A stretch of 64,000 nt of DNA from CBDCGV01 sp965216955 (GCA_965216955.1 CBDCGV010000009.1:186001-250000), one strand, 5' to 3'. Shown: positions 26,255 through 35,612, counted from the first letter of the stretch. Notes: a model not told the origin generated them from the letters alone. Made by a program: numbers and translations.

Positions 26255-26803
26255 TTACTTTTTAAAGGGCATTCCTAGTTTAGTTAACAATGCTAATGCT
26301 TCATCATCCGTTTTAGCAGTTGTAACAAAAGTGATGTCCATCCCATTAATTCTATTTACTTTATCAATATCAATTTCCGGAAAAATTATTTGCTCAGTTA
26401 TACCTAACGTATAATTGCCTCTTCCATCAAAAGCCTTATTGTTTACTCCTCTAAAATCTCTCACTTGCGGCAATGCTACAGAGGTCAATCTATCTAGAAA
26501 CTCATACATCCTTTCACCTCTTAAGGTAACTCTTGCTCCAATAGGCATTCCTTCTCTCAGCTTAAAGTTCGATACTGACTTCTTTGCAATCGTTGCTACT
26601 GCTTTCTGACCTGCAATTATAGTCAATTCATTAACTGCACCTTCTATTAACTTCTTATCTCCAACTGCCGCTCCTACACCTCTATTAATGGATATTTTAA
26701 CCAGTCTAGGCACCTGCATTATAGAAGAGTAATTGAACTCTTTCATAAGTTCAGGAACAATTTCCTTGTTATACTTTTCTTTTAATCTTATTGAATAGCT
26801 CAT
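26255..26803 (-). CDS. rplE: 50S ribosomal protein L5 (uL5)
   Basis: 5S rRNA-binding protein of the central protuberance. 182 residues with VPRLVKISINRGVGAAVGDK, KLREGMPIGARVTLRGERMY, the FRGVNNKAFDGRGNYTLGI loop and the ending FVTTAKTDDEALALLTKLG. It shares one base with the rplX stop. Confidence 0.98.
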   Translation of the reverse strand: MSYSIRLKEKYNKEIVPELMKEFNYSSIMQVPRLVKISINRGVGAAVGDKKLIEGAVNELTIIAGQKAVATIAKKSVSNFKLREGMPIGARVTLRGERMYEFLDRLTSVALPQVRDFRGVNNKAFDGRGNYTLGITEQIIFPEIDIDKVNRINGMDITFVTTAKTDDEALALLTKLGMPFKK

Positions 26804-27141
26804 TAGTCTATAATATCATTTGTTTTCTTTGCAATTCGCTTAATCTTACCATCTTCAATCCTTCGTCCAACACGAGTAGTTTCTCCACCGACAACCAACA
26901 TTAAATTCGAGATATTTATGGGTGCCTCTTTTTTAATGATCCCCCCCTCTGTATTTTCTGCATTAGGTTTGGTATGACGAGAAACGATTCTCACCCCTTC
27001 CACAATGGCTTTATTGTCGCTAGCCATTATCGCTAGGACTCTACCTTCCTTACCTTTATCATCTCCTGAGATTACTTTTACAGTATCCCCTTTCTTGATT
27101 TTTATTTTGGCTTTAAACCTTTTTTGTTGAACTTTTCCCAT
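26803..27141 (-). CDS. rplX: 50S ribosomal protein L24 (uL24)
   Basis: KOW-domain assembly initiator at the exit tunnel. 112 residues: KIKKGDTVKVISGDDKGKEG is the KOW motif and EGGIIKKEAPINISNLMLV the family's second block. It follows rplN with one base between the genes. Confidence 0.98.
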   Translation of the reverse strand: MGKVQQKRFKAKIKIKKGDTVKVISGDDKGKEGRVLAIMASDNKAIVEGVRIVSRHTKPNAENTEGGIIKKEAPINISNLMLVVGGETTRVGRRIEDGKIKRIAKKTNDIID

Positions 27142-27142
27142 T

Positions 27143-27511
27143 TTATAAAACTTCTGGTGCTAATGAAACAATTTTCATGTATTGCCTATCTCTAAGCTCA
27201 CGAGCTACCGGACCAAAAATCCTTGTACCTCTCGGCTCATCATTAGCATTTAATAATACCACCGCATTGTCATCAAATCTGATGTAAGAACCATCATTAC
27301 GTCTGATTTCCTTTCTTGTTCTAACTACCACTGCTTTGGTGACCTGCTTTTTCTTTACGTTACCACCCGGCATCGCTTCTTTCACAGAGCAAATAATTGT
27401 ATCTCCAATAGAAGCATATCTCCTGCCTGAACCACCAAGTACTCTTATACAAAGCACTTCTTTGGCACCACTATTATCTGCTACTTTTAATCTTGATTCT
27501 TGCTGTATCAT
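27143..27511 (-). CDS. rplN: 50S ribosomal protein L14 (uL14)
   Basis: 122 residues, the typical length. It begins MIQQESRLKVADNSGAKEV, has the central VRTRKEIRRNDGSYIRFDDN block and ends RIFGPVARELRDRQYMKIVS. uL14 forms an inter-subunit bridge and binds the silencing factor RsfS in other bacteria. Confidence 0.98.
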   Translation of the reverse strand: MIQQESRLKVADNSGAKEVLCIRVLGGSGRRYASIGDTIICSVKEAMPGGNVKKKQVTKAVVVRTRKEIRRNDGSYIRFDDNAVVLLNANDEPRGTRIFGPVARELRDRQYMKIVSLAPEVL

Positions 27512-27512
27512 T

Positions 27513-27770
27513 TTATTTCGCTCTTTCTAATATTTCAATAAGACGCCATCTTTTATTTTTGCTCAAAGGTCTTGTTTCCATGATTTTCACCGTATCGCCA
27601 ATATTGCAATCATTCTTGTCATCATGGGCAACAAACTTCTTACTCTTTTTCAAGTATTTACCATAGATAGGGTGCTTTATCTTTCTTTCAACCAAAACCG
27701 TAATGGTTTTATCCATCTTGTTACTGCTAACAACCCCAATTCTTGATTTTCTAAAATTTCTACCTTCCAT
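27513..27770 (-). CDS. rpsQ: 30S ribosomal protein S17 (uS17)
   Basis: OB-fold 16S rRNA binder of 85 residues. GVVSSNKMDKTITVLVERKI is the N-terminal strand block, and GDTVKIMETRPLSKNKRWRL the C-terminal signature. Confidence 0.98.
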   Translation of the reverse strand: MEGRNFRKSRIGVVSSNKMDKTITVLVERKIKHPIYGKYLKKSKKFVAHDDKNDCNIGDTVKIMETRPLSKNKRWRLIEILERAK

Positions 27771-27776
27771 TTGCTT

Positions 27777-27989
27777 TTATTTTGCTTCTGCGCCTGATTC
27801 TTTCCTTAAAAGCTCAGTATTCAAGCGAGCTATTCTTTTTCTTAATTTTCTCAGTTGTGTTGAATCCTCAATTGGAGAAACTGTATGATTAAATCTCAAC
27901 TTACTTAACCTTACCTTTGCTTCTTCAATCTGCTCTTTAATATCCTCAACAGATAACTGCGCTATTTCTTCGTAATGTTTATTTGCCAT
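27777..27989 (-). CDS. rpmC: 50S ribosomal protein L29 (uL29)
   Basis: A 70-residue helical hairpin at the exit tunnel, near the docking site for trigger factor and SRP. It has LSVEDIKEQIEEAKVRLSKL and QLRKLRKRIARLNTELLRKE, as expected. Confidence 0.97.
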   Translation of the reverse strand: MANKHYEEIAQLSVEDIKEQIEEAKVRLSKLRFNHTVSPIEDSTQLRKLRKRIARLNTELLRKESGAEAK

Positions 27990-28006
27990 CGTAACTCTTC
28001 TTTTAA

Positions 28007-28429
28007 TTAATTACCATCGTAATCTCTCCTAACAACAAATTTTGTCTTTACTGGCAATTTTTGAGCTGCTAATCTCAATGCCTCCTGCGCCAATTCCAAT
28101 GGAACACCTTCCAACTCAAACATTATTCTTCCAGGCTTCACCACTGCGACCCACTTATCCAGATTACCTTTACCCTTACCCATCCTTACTTCAGCAGGCT
28201 TTGACGTTATAGGCTTATCTGGAAAAATATTGATCCAAACTCTTCCTTCCCTCTTCATTTTTCTTGTCATAGCAATCCTTGCTGCCTCAATTTGTCTATT
28301 GGTGATCCACCCTTGTTCTAAAGATTTAATACCAAATGATCCGAAAGCCAATTGATTACCTCTATTGGCATTTCCTTTTATACGGCCCTTTTGGACCATT
28401 CTTCTTTTTACTCTTTTCGGTTGTAACAT
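28007..28429 (-). CDS. rplP: 50S ribosomal protein L16 (uL16)
   Basis: 140-residue protein near the A site. It begins MLQPKRVKRRMVQKGRIKGN, has FGSFGIKSLEQGWITNRQIE and the conserved VRMGKGKGNLDKWVAVVKPG. Three bases separate it from rpsC. Confidence 0.98.
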   Translation of the reverse strand: MLQPKRVKRRMVQKGRIKGNANRGNQLAFGSFGIKSLEQGWITNRQIEAARIAMTRKMKREGRVWINIFPDKPITSKPAEVRMGKGKGNLDKWVAVVKPGRIMFELEGVPLELAQEALRLAAQKLPVKTKFVVRRDYDGN

Positions 28430-28432
28430 GAT

Positions 28433-29128
28433 CTATCTTCTTGTTGGTTTTCTCCTTCTTTTCTTCTTGCTATCAGCACCAATGTTTGGACTTAAATCTC
28501 TCTTACCCAATACCTCTCCTTTACAAATCCATACTTTAACACCTATAATACCATAAATAGTATGTGCTTCTTTTAACGCATAATCAATATCTGCTCTAAA
28601 AGTATGTAAAGGTGTTCTTCCTTCTTTATACTCTTCAGATCTCGCCATCTCTGCACCGCCTAAACGACCAGAAACTTTTATTTTAATACCTTCAACGCCC
28701 ATTCTCATTGCTGAGGCAATAGCCATTTTTACCGCTCGTCTAAAGTTTACCCTTGCCTCTAATTGTTTTGCAATTGTTTCCCCTACTATGGCTGCATCGA
28801 TCTCTGGTCTTCTAATTTCAACTATGTTAATTTGAACATCCTTTTTGGTTAATTTTTTAATCTCTTCTTTGATTCTATCAACCTCTCCTCCACCTTTACC
28901 AATAATAATTCCAGGTCTAGATGTATAGATAGAAATAGTAATTCTATTTAAGGTTCTTTCAATAATAATTTTTGAAACGCCTCCTTTTACAATTCTAGCA
29001 TTAAGATATTTTCTAATTTTTTGATCTTCGACCAATTTCTTAGAGTAATCTGCTCCACCATACCAGTTAGAATCCCATCCTCTGATGATCCCTAATCTAT
29101 TTCCTATTGGATGTGTTTTCTGTCCCAT
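28433..29128 (-). CDS. rpsC: 30S ribosomal protein S3 (uS3)
   Basis: mRNA-entry protein with a KH domain. 231 residues: MGQKTHPIGNRLGIIRGWDS at the start, the KH loop TSRPGIIIGKGGGEVDRIKE around 68-87, and the C-terminal GVKVWICKGEVLGKRDL. It ends in a basic tail (KKKRRRKPTRR). Confidence 0.98.
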   Translation of the reverse strand: MGQKTHPIGNRLGIIRGWDSNWYGGADYSKKLVEDQKIRKYLNARIVKGGVSKIIIERTLNRITISIYTSRPGIIIGKGGGEVDRIKEEIKKLTKKDVQINIVEIRRPEIDAAIVGETIAKQLEARVNFRRAVKMAIASAMRMGVEGIKIKVSGRLGGAEMARSEEYKEGRTPLHTFRADIDYALKEAHTIYGIIGVKVWICKGEVLGKRDLSPNIGADSKKKRRRKPTRR

Positions 29129-29132
29129 TTAT

Positions 29133-29528
29133 TTATTCTTCTGTTTCAGTAATTTCTGTTGCTTCTTCTACCTGCGGTTCTGCAACAATAGATCGACTTG
29201 CAACCACAATTGTCACATGATTTGATCTTTTTCTAATTCTAGTAGCTCTCCCCATCGGTGCCGGTCTAAACCTTTTTAGTGTTCTCCCTTGATTTACAAA
29301 TGCTTCTTTTATGTATAAATCACTATCCTCTGGGCTTAACTCGTGTTTTTGTTCCCAATTGTTAATTGCGGACAACAAAAGTTTTTCGACTCTTTTTGCA
29401 TTTTCTTTCCGGGTAAACCTCAAGATATTAAGTGCTTCGTACACGTCTTTATTTCTAATGTTGTCGATCACCAATCGCATTTTACGAGGTGACGTTGGAC
29501 AATTATTTAATTTCGCTACCGCTTCCAT
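29133..29528 (-). CDS. rplV: 50S ribosomal protein L22 (uL22)
   Basis: Exit-tunnel protein of 131 residues. LNNCPTSPRKMRLVIDNIRN lies at the start and the tunnel-lining beta hairpin GRTLKRFRPAPMGRATRIRK near 92-111. The end is acidic (EPQVEEATEITETEE), an extension of about 15 residues beyond the fold. Confidence 0.98.
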   Translation of the reverse strand: MEAVAKLNNCPTSPRKMRLVIDNIRNKDVYEALNILRFTRKENAKRVEKLLLSAINNWEQKHELSPEDSDLYIKEAFVNQGRTLKRFRPAPMGRATRIRKRSNHVTIVVASRSIVAEPQVEEATEITETEE

Positions 29529-29538
29529 TTCTTTTCAA

Positions 29539-29805
29539 TTATTTTCTATTACCACCGTGTCCTTTAAAATTCCGAGTAGGTGCAAATTCTCCCAATTTAT
29601 GCCCTACCATATTTTCCGTGATGTACACAGGGATAAACTTATTACCATTGTGTACCGCGATTGTATGTCCTACAAAATCAGGTGTAATTAATGACGCTCT
29701 AGACCAAGTCTTAATTACAGTTTTCTTTCCTGATTCATTAAGCACATCAATCTTCTTTTCCAATTTATAGGATACGTAAGGCCCTTTTTTTAATGATCTT
29801 GCCAT
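29539..29805 (-). CDS. rpsS: 30S ribosomal protein S19 (uS19)
   Basis: Head protein that pairs with uS13. 88 residues: MARSLKKGPYVSYKLEKKID, TWSRASLITPDFVGHTIAVH and the ending MVGHKLGEFAPTRNFKGHGG are canonical. Confidence 0.98.
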   Translation of the reverse strand: MARSLKKGPYVSYKLEKKIDVLNESGKKTVIKTWSRASLITPDFVGHTIAVHNGNKFIPVYITENMVGHKLGEFAPTRNFKGHGGNRK

Positions 29806-29811
29806 ATCAGC

Positions 29812-30639
29812 CTATTTTTTTCTTTTTGAAATTATTAATCTATTCGAAGCTTTATTCTTATTTCTAGTCTTCTGCCCTTTAGCAAAAATTCCAGTTCTAG
29901 ATCTAGGATGTCCTCCTGAAGACTTCCCTTCTCCACCACCCATTGGGTGATCTACCGGATTCATTGCAACCCCCCTAGTTCTAGGTCGCTTTCCTAACCA
30001 TCTTTTTCTTCCTGCTTTACCAAGTTTTTGCAAACTATGATCAGAATTACTTACCGATCCAATCGTTGCATAACATGTCGCCAAAATCATTCGCGTTTCA
30101 CTCGAAGGCAGCTTCACAACGACATATTTACCTTCTTTTGCAACCAATTGGGCAAAAGAACCGGCACTTCGACACACTTGAGCACCTTTTCCTGGTTGCA
30201 TTTCGATATTATGGATTATAGTACCTAAAGGAATTTTACTCATAGGAAGCGAGTTTCCTACTTCAGGCGCAACTCCAGGACCCGCAATAATTTCATCACC
30301 AACTTTAATTCCTTGAGGTGCTATGATGTATCTCTTTTCACCATCTTTATAGAAAACTAAAGCAATAAAAGCTGATCTATTGGGATCATACTCTACAGTT
30401 TTTACTATTGCGGGGATACCATGCTTGTTTCTTTTGAAATCGATAACTCTATATCTCTTCTTATGCCCACCGCCTCTATAACGCATGGTCATTTTTCCAG
30501 AGTGATTACGTCCTCCACTTCTTTTTTTCGATGCAACTAGGGATTTTTCAGGCTTATTACCGATGGTAAGCTCGTTGTATGCATTTCCAATTCTATGTCT
30601 TGTACCTGGTGTAACAGGTTTAAATTTCTTAACTGACAT
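29812..30639 (-). CDS. rplB: 50S ribosomal protein L2 (uL2)
   Basis: Peptidyl-transferase region protein of 275 residues. The RNA-binding core includes RVIDFKRNKHGIPAIVKTVE, and the C-terminal block GVAMNPVDHPMGGGEGKSSG carries the conserved His near 229 and is basic to the end. Confidence 0.98.
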   Translation of the reverse strand: MSVKKFKPVTPGTRHRIGNAYNELTIGNKPEKSLVASKKRSGGRNHSGKMTMRYRGGGHKKRYRVIDFKRNKHGIPAIVKTVEYDPNRSAFIALVFYKDGEKRYIIAPQGIKVGDEIIAGPGVAPEVGNSLPMSKIPLGTIIHNIEMQPGKGAQVCRSAGSFAQLVAKEGKYVVVKLPSSETRMILATCYATIGSVSNSDHSLQKLGKAGRKRWLGKRPRTRGVAMNPVDHPMGGGEGKSSGGHPRSRTGIFAKGQKTRNKNKASNRLIISKRKK

Positions 30640-30688
30640 TTTTATCTTCTTAATTTTCGCCTAAGAATAAGCATAGTCTTAATGTCTT

Positions 30689-30979
30689 TTACACTTCGCT
30701 GAAGAAATCAATTGTTTCTCCTTCAGCCAAACTGACTATTGCTTTTTTATATCCACTTTTTCTTCCACTAATAACTCCAGATTTTGTAAATCTAGATTTT
30801 GCTTTTGCGGGCACGTTGATTGTTTTTACTTCCTCAACTGTTACGCCATACATTTCTTCAACGGCTTCCCTTATCATGATTTTATTAGCCTCTTTTGCTA
30901 CAACAAATCCATATTTATTAAGCTTTTCACTTAACAAAGACATCTTTTCAGTAATAATTGGCTTAACTAAAACACTCAT
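30689..30979 (-). CDS. rplW: 50S ribosomal protein L23 (uL23)
   Basis: Exit-tunnel docking protein of 96 residues. VLVKPIITEKMSLLSEKLNK opens the fold and MIREAVEEMYGVTVEEVKTI is the conserved helix-strand. It is 10 bp after rplD and 49 bp before rplB. Confidence 0.97.
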   Translation of the reverse strand: MSVLVKPIITEKMSLLSEKLNKYGFVVAKEANKIMIREAVEEMYGVTVEEVKTINVPAKAKSRFTKSGVISGRKSGYKKAIVSLAEGETIDFFSEV

Positions 30980-30989
30980 CTCTTAATTC

Positions 30990-31622
30990 TTAATTTTTTG
31001 ACAACTGGTTTACAATAACCTCTACTGATTTCTCACTAAGCAAAATTTGCTCGGAATTGAGAATATCGTAAACATTCAATGCATTTACACTAGCCACTTT
31101 TGCTTTTTGTAAATTTCTAGCTGAAAGATTCACATTTGCATCTTCCTCAGCATATACATATAAAGATTTTTTATTTTCCGCTTCGAACGCCTTTAACACC
31201 TCCTTATATGATTTTGTTTTAGGTTGGTCTAAAGTTATATCTTCAACCACCTTAATCACCTGATCTGCTATTTTAGCTGAAAGTGCTGACTTTTTCGCCA
31301 AGGCACTTACTTTCTTATTTAATTTAAGATCATAAGCTCTAGGACGAGGGCCAAAAATTCTTCCTCCCCCTCTGAACAAAGGGTTTTTGATAGATCCTGC
31401 TCTCGCAGTACCCGTTCCCTTTTGCCTTTTAATTTTTTTCGTAGAACCTTTGATTTCTCCTCTCTCTTTTGCTTTATGTGTACCACTTCTCTTAGCTGCT
31501 AAGTGTTGCTTAACTGCTAAATAAAGTACATGCTCATTTGGCTCAATGGCAAAAATATCATCCGGGAGCTCTATTTGCTTTCCAGCTGATTGTCCTTGTT
31601 TATTTAAAACCTCTACTTTCAT
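30990..31622 (-). CDS. rplD: 50S ribosomal protein L4 (uL4)
   Basis: Exit-tunnel protein and, in E. coli, repressor of the S10 operon. The start is set at the ATG at 31620-31622 (MKVEVLNKQGQS); the longer frame overlaps rplC. The extended loop is present: RQKGTGTARAGSIKNPLFRG and GRIFGPRPRAYDLKLNKK. 210 residues. Confidence 0.97.
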   Translation of the reverse strand: MKVEVLNKQGQSAGKQIELPDDIFAIEPNEHVLYLAVKQHLAAKRSGTHKAKERGEIKGSTKKIKRQKGTGTARAGSIKNPLFRGGGRIFGPRPRAYDLKLNKKVSALAKKSALSAKIADQVIKVVEDITLDQPKTKSYKEVLKAFEAENKKSLYVYAEEDANVNLSARNLQKAKVASVNALNVYDILNSEQILLSEKSVEVIVNQLSKN

Positions 31623-31641
31623 CTTTATAGCTTTATAGTTG

Positions 31642-32265
31642 CTATTTTTCAATTAAAACGTAAGAACCTTTTGCCCCAGGAACACTCCCCTTGATTAAAA
31701 GGAAATTTTTCTCCGGTACGATTTTCACGATTTGTTTAGTTTGTTCTTTAACTCTATCACCACCAGTTCTACCTCCCATCTTCATTCCTTTTAACACTTT
31801 AGATGGTGTTGATGCCATACCAATTGACCCAGGGGCTCTTTCTCTATTGTGTTGTCCATGTGTTCTCATACCTACACCATGGAAACCATGTCTTTTTACA
31901 ACTCCTTGAAACCCTTTTCCTTTAGAAGTTCCTATAACATCCACTTCCTCTCCTTCCTCGAACATTCCAACATCTATAACATCTCCCAATTGTAACTCCG
32001 CATCAGCATTGTACTTAATAAATTCTACCAATTTAGCTTTAGGTGAAGTTTTTGCTTTTTCAAAATGTCCTTTCATGGCTTTTGAAGTATTTTTTTCCTT
32101 CCTCACGCCATATCCAACTTGAACAGCACTATAACCATCTTTTTCCTCCGTTTTTATCTGCGTTACCACACAAGGCCCCGCTTCTACAACTGTGCAAGGA
32201 ACTAGCTTACCTGCGTCATTATATACGCTGGTCATCCCTATTTTTTTTCCAATTATACCGCTCAT
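31642..32265 (-). CDS. rplC: 50S ribosomal protein L3 (uL3)
   Basis: Assembly initiator reaching the peptidyl-transferase centre. 207 residues; MSGIIGKKIGMTSVYNDAGK at the start, the long loop GTSKGKGFQGVVKRHGFHGV around 112-131, and RERAPGSIGMASTPSKVLKG. The residue preceding the loop tip corresponds to the glutamine methylated by PrmB in other bacteria. Confidence 0.98.
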   Translation of the reverse strand: MSGIIGKKIGMTSVYNDAGKLVPCTVVEAGPCVVTQIKTEEKDGYSAVQVGYGVRKEKNTSKAMKGHFEKAKTSPKAKLVEFIKYNADAELQLGDVIDVGMFEEGEEVDVIGTSKGKGFQGVVKRHGFHGVGMRTHGQHNRERAPGSIGMASTPSKVLKGMKMGGRTGGDRVKEQTKQIVKIVPEKNFLLIKGSVPGAKGSYVLIEK

Positions 32266-32271
32266 CTTCTG

Positions 32272-32577
32272 TTATACTTTAATTTCTACGTCTACTCCAC
32301 TAGGCAACTCTAACTTCATTAATGCATCGACTGTTTTAGATGTAGAACTATAGATATCTAACATTCTTTTGTGTGTGCACAGTTTGAATTGCTCTTTCGC
32401 CTTTTTATTAACGTGTGGCGACTTAAGCACTGTAAATATTTTTTTGTTTGTAGGTAAAGGAATTGGGCCAGTAACAACAGCACCACTATTTTTTACCGTT
32501 TTTACAATCTTCTCGGCAGATTTATCCACCAAATTATGATCGTACGACTTTAGTTTTATTCTAATTCTTTGTGTCAT
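32272..32577 (-). CDS. rpsJ: 30S ribosomal protein S10 (uS10)
   Basis: 101 residues; uS10 also acts as NusE in antitermination. IRIKLKSYDHNLVDKSAEKI opens the protein and GPIPLPTNKKIFTVLKSPHV forms the extended loop region. First gene of the S10 block, two bases after fusA, so str and S10 appear to be one transcript. Confidence 0.98.
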   Translation of the reverse strand: MTQRIRIKLKSYDHNLVDKSAEKIVKTVKNSGAVVTGPIPLPTNKKIFTVLKSPHVNKKAKEQFKLCTHKRMLDIYSSTSKTVDALMKLELPSGVDVEIKV

Positions 32578-32579
32578 TA

Positions 32580-34685
32580 TTAGCTCACTTTAACTTTACC
32601 TTGTGCTTTTTCAATTACTTCTTTTTGAACACCAGTAGGCGCAGGCTCATAATGTGAAAACTCCATGATTGAAGTTGCTCTACCTGAAGTAATGGTGCGT
32701 AAATCTGTTACATAACCAAACATTTCAGATAATGGCACTTTCGCTTTAATAACCTGTGCATTATTCTTCATTTCCATTCCTTCCATTACACCTCTTCTTC
32801 TATTCAAATCCCCAACAACATCTCCTGTATTCTCTTCTGGAGAAATCACTTCCAACTTCATAATAGGTTCTAACAATACAGGTGCAGCTTGCTTACAAGC
32901 CTCTCTGTATGCTACTTTAGCACACAACTCAAAGGAAACAGCATCAGAATCCACTTGGTGGAAAGAACCATCAAACAATCTGATTTTCAAATTTTCAACC
33001 TCAAAGCCAGCCAAAATTCCATTTTTCATGGCCTCTTTGAAACCTTTTTCTACAGCAGGAATAAATTCACGAGGAATTGCCCCTCCAAAAATATCATTAA
33101 CAAATACTAATCCCTCTTCTTCTCCCTCAACAGGACTCATATCGAACTGGATATCGGCAAATTTACCACGACCACCAGATTGTTTTTTGTAAACTTCTCT
33201 ATGGGTCACCTTTTGAGTAATGGCCTCTTTATAATTCACTTGTGGTGCCCCTTGATTACATTCTACCTTAAACTCTCTCTTTAATCTGTCTAAGATAATC
33301 TCTAGGTGTAACTCTCCCATACCATTGATTATGGTTTGACCAGTTTCTTCATCATACCTCACTTTAAAAGTAGGGTCTTCTTCAGCCAACTTAGCTAACG
33401 CCATACCTAGCTTATCTACATCTTTTTGAGACTTAGGCTCTACCGCAACACCAATAACAGGATCAGGAAACTCCATACTTTCTAAAACAATAGGATGTTT
33501 CTCGTCAGAAAGTGTGTCTCCTGTTCTGATATCTTTAAAACCAACTCCTGCGGCAATATCTCCAGCCTCTACGCGAGGAATCGAGTTTTGCTTATTGGCG
33601 TGCATTTGGAAGATTCTTGAAATACGTTCTTTCTTACCTGTTCTATTGTTTAAGATATAAGACCCTGCATCCAACGCTCCGGAATAAGCTCTAAAGAATG
33701 CCAAACGACCTACAAAAGGATCTGTAGCAATCTTAAATGCTAATGCCGTAAAAGGTTCATCAACAGATGGCTTCCTTTCTATCTCTTCATCAGTTTTTGG
33801 ATTGGTACCTGTTACCGCATCTACATCTAACGGAGAAGGCAAAAATGCACAAACGGCATCTAATACTGCCTGCACCCCCTTATTTTTAAATGCAGAACCA
33901 CACATTACCGGAATAATACTCATATCACAAACTGCCTGACGGATAGCCACTCTAATTTCATCAACAGAAATTGAATCTGGATCGTCAAAGAATTTTTCTA
34001 GCAACGATTCGTCATATTCAGCAACCGCTTCTAACAATTTTTCTCTGTATTCTGCTACAGTATCCACTAGATCAGCCGGTGTTTCAATTACCTCATAGGT
34101 CATTCCCATGTCATGTTCATTCCAAACAATAGCCTGACCAGTAATTAAATCAATTACTCCCTTAAAATCATCTTCTGCTCCAATAGGAATTTGTAAAGGG
34201 ATTGCATTAGCACCAAACACATCTCTAATATCATTTACTACATTAAAGAAGTCTGCACCTGACCTATCCATTTTATTAACAAAACAAATACGCGGCACTT
34301 TATAACCATCTGCCAAACGCCAGTTAGTTTCAGATTGAGGCTCTACGCCACTTACTGCACAAAAAAGGAAAACCAAGCCATCTAACACTCTTAAAGACCT
34401 GTTTACTTCAACAGTAAAATCTACGTGACCCGGCGTATCGATAATGTTTACCGCATATTCTTTCTCTTTCCAGTTCCATGATGTTTTAGTCGCTGCAGAA
34501 GTAATGGTAATCCCTCTTTCCTGTTCCTGCTCCATCCAGTCCATGGTAGCTGCACCATCGTGTACCTCACCAATTTTATGGCTAATACCTGTATAGTATA
34601 GTACACGCTCAGTAGTAGTAGTTTTACCTGCATCAATATGTGCGGCAATCCCAATGTTACGCGTATATGTTAAATCTTTTCCCAT
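32580..34685 (-). CDS. fusA: Elongation factor G
   Basis: Translocation GTPase of 701 residues with all five domains. G motifs: AHIDAGKTTTTE near 14-25, RGITITSAAT, DTPGHVDF and NKMDRSGAD. The domain IV loop region and C-terminal SEMFGYVTDLRTITSGRA are canonical. Being in the str operon supports the housekeeping EF-G rather than the ribosome-recycling paralogue. tuf is not next to it here. Confidence 0.98.
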   Translation of the reverse strand: MGKDLTYTRNIGIAAHIDAGKTTTTERVLYYTGISHKIGEVHDGAATMDWMEQEQERGITITSAATKTSWNWKEKEYAVNIIDTPGHVDFTVEVNRSLRVLDGLVFLFCAVSGVEPQSETNWRLADGYKVPRICFVNKMDRSGADFFNVVNDIRDVFGANAIPLQIPIGAEDDFKGVIDLITGQAIVWNEHDMGMTYEVIETPADLVDTVAEYREKLLEAVAEYDESLLEKFFDDPDSISVDEIRVAIRQAVCDMSIIPVMCGSAFKNKGVQAVLDAVCAFLPSPLDVDAVTGTNPKTDEEIERKPSVDEPFTALAFKIATDPFVGRLAFFRAYSGALDAGSYILNNRTGKKERISRIFQMHANKQNSIPRVEAGDIAAGVGFKDIRTGDTLSDEKHPIVLESMEFPDPVIGVAVEPKSQKDVDKLGMALAKLAEEDPTFKVRYDEETGQTIINGMGELHLEIILDRLKREFKVECNQGAPQVNYKEAITQKVTHREVYKKQSGGRGKFADIQFDMSPVEGEEEGLVFVNDIFGGAIPREFIPAVEKGFKEAMKNGILAGFEVENLKIRLFDGSFHQVDSDAVSFELCAKVAYREACKQAAPVLLEPIMKLEVISPEENTGDVVGDLNRRRGVMEGMEMKNNAQVIKAKVPLSEMFGYVTDLRTITSGRATSIMEFSHYEPAPTGVQKEVIEKAQGKVKVS

Positions 34686-34702
34686 TTCCTTTTTTATAAA
34701 TA

Positions 34703-35170
34703 TTATACCCTAAAATGAGAGAAAGCTTTATTTGCTTCCGCCATTCTATGTGTGTCTTCTTTCTTTTTCACTGCTGCTCCTTCTCCTTTTGAAGCTGCCA
34801 ATAACTCCGCCCCTAGCTTTTCTGACATGGACTTGCCGTTTCTTTTTCTCGCAAAACTGATAATCCATTTATTGGTCATTGAAATTTTTCTATCCTCTCT
34901 AATTTGAGTAGGAATCTGAAAAGTTGCTCCTCCAATTCTTTTACTTCTTACTTCCACACTTGGAATCACATTGGCACATGCCTTTTTCCAAGTTTCATAG
35001 CCATCTTCACCACTAGTTTCCTTTATATAATCTAACGCTCCATAAAATATTTTAAATGAAACGCTTTTTTTACCCTTCTGCATCAAATCATTCACAAATC
35101 GTGTAACCAAAGTGTCTCCAAATTTTGGATCCGGTGCTAATGCTCTTTTCTTCGCAGCTGATTTTCTCAT
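34703..35170 (-). CDS. rpsG: 30S ribosomal protein S7 (uS7)
   Basis: 16S 3'-domain assembly initiator of 155 residues. KFGDTLVTRFVNDLMQKGKK lies near the start, VIPSVEVRSKRIGGATFQIP in the middle, and the ending HRMAEANKAFSHFRV is canonical. 17 bp before fusA. Confidence 0.98.
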   Translation of the reverse strand: MRKSAAKKRALAPDPKFGDTLVTRFVNDLMQKGKKSVSFKIFYGALDYIKETSGEDGYETWKKACANVIPSVEVRSKRIGGATFQIPTQIREDRKISMTNKWIISFARKRNGKSMSEKLGAELLAASKGEGAAVKKKEDTHRMAEANKAFSHFRV

Positions 35171-35185
35171 ATTCTTCTTGTCTTA

Positions 35186-35557
35186 CTATTTAGGTCTTTT
35201 AGTTCCGTATTTAGATCTACTTTGTTTTCTATCGTTCACACCTGCCGTATCCAATGCTCCCCTTACAATATGGTATCTAACACCAGGAAGATCTTTAATT
35301 CTACCACCTCTAATCAATACAATTGAGTGCTCTTGCAAGTTATGTCCTTCGCCAGGAATATATGCAATGACCTCTTTCCCATTTGTTAATCTTACCTTTG
35401 CCACCTTCCTAAGTGCCGAATTCGGTTTTTTAGGAGTCGTAGTATATACTCTAGTACAAACTCCTCTTCTTTGAGGGCATGAATCAAGAGCCCTTGATTT
35501 AGAAGGCGTTTTAACGACTTTCCTTCCTTTTCTTACCAGTTGCTGTATTGTTGGCAT
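35186..35557 (-). CDS. rpsL: 30S ribosomal protein S12 (uS12)
   Basis: Decoding-centre protein of 123 residues, first gene of the str-S10-spc-alpha cluster. MPTIQQLVRKGRKVV opens it; TPKKPNSALRKVAKVRL and GGRIKDLPGVRYHIVRG carry the lysines and proline where streptomycin-resistance substitutions occur elsewhere, and these keep the usual sensitive-type residues. A strong promoter lies 24-55 bp upstream. Confidence 0.98.
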   Translation of the reverse strand: MPTIQQLVRKGRKVVKTPSKSRALDSCPQRRGVCTRVYTTTPKKPNSALRKVAKVRLTNGKEVIAYIPGEGHNLQEHSIVLIRGGRIKDLPGVRYHIVRGALDTAGVNDRKQSRSKYGTKRPK

Positions 35558-35581
35558 ACTTTATTTAAAATTTTCGGACTG

Positions 35582-35612
35582 CAAAAGTACGAAAAAAGCA
35601 CAGAGTTACAAA
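35582..35612 (-). promoter_or_regulatory. Bacteroidota-type promoter of the rpsL (str) operon
   Basis: On the minus strand TTTG (35609-35612) is followed after exactly 19 bp by TACTTTTG (35582-35589), a perfect match to the -33/-7 consensus TTTG-N19-TAnnTTTG of the Bacteroidota primary sigma factor. Predicted transcription would begin a few bases on, within GCAGTCCG, about 20 bp before the rpsL ATG. Confidence 0.75.
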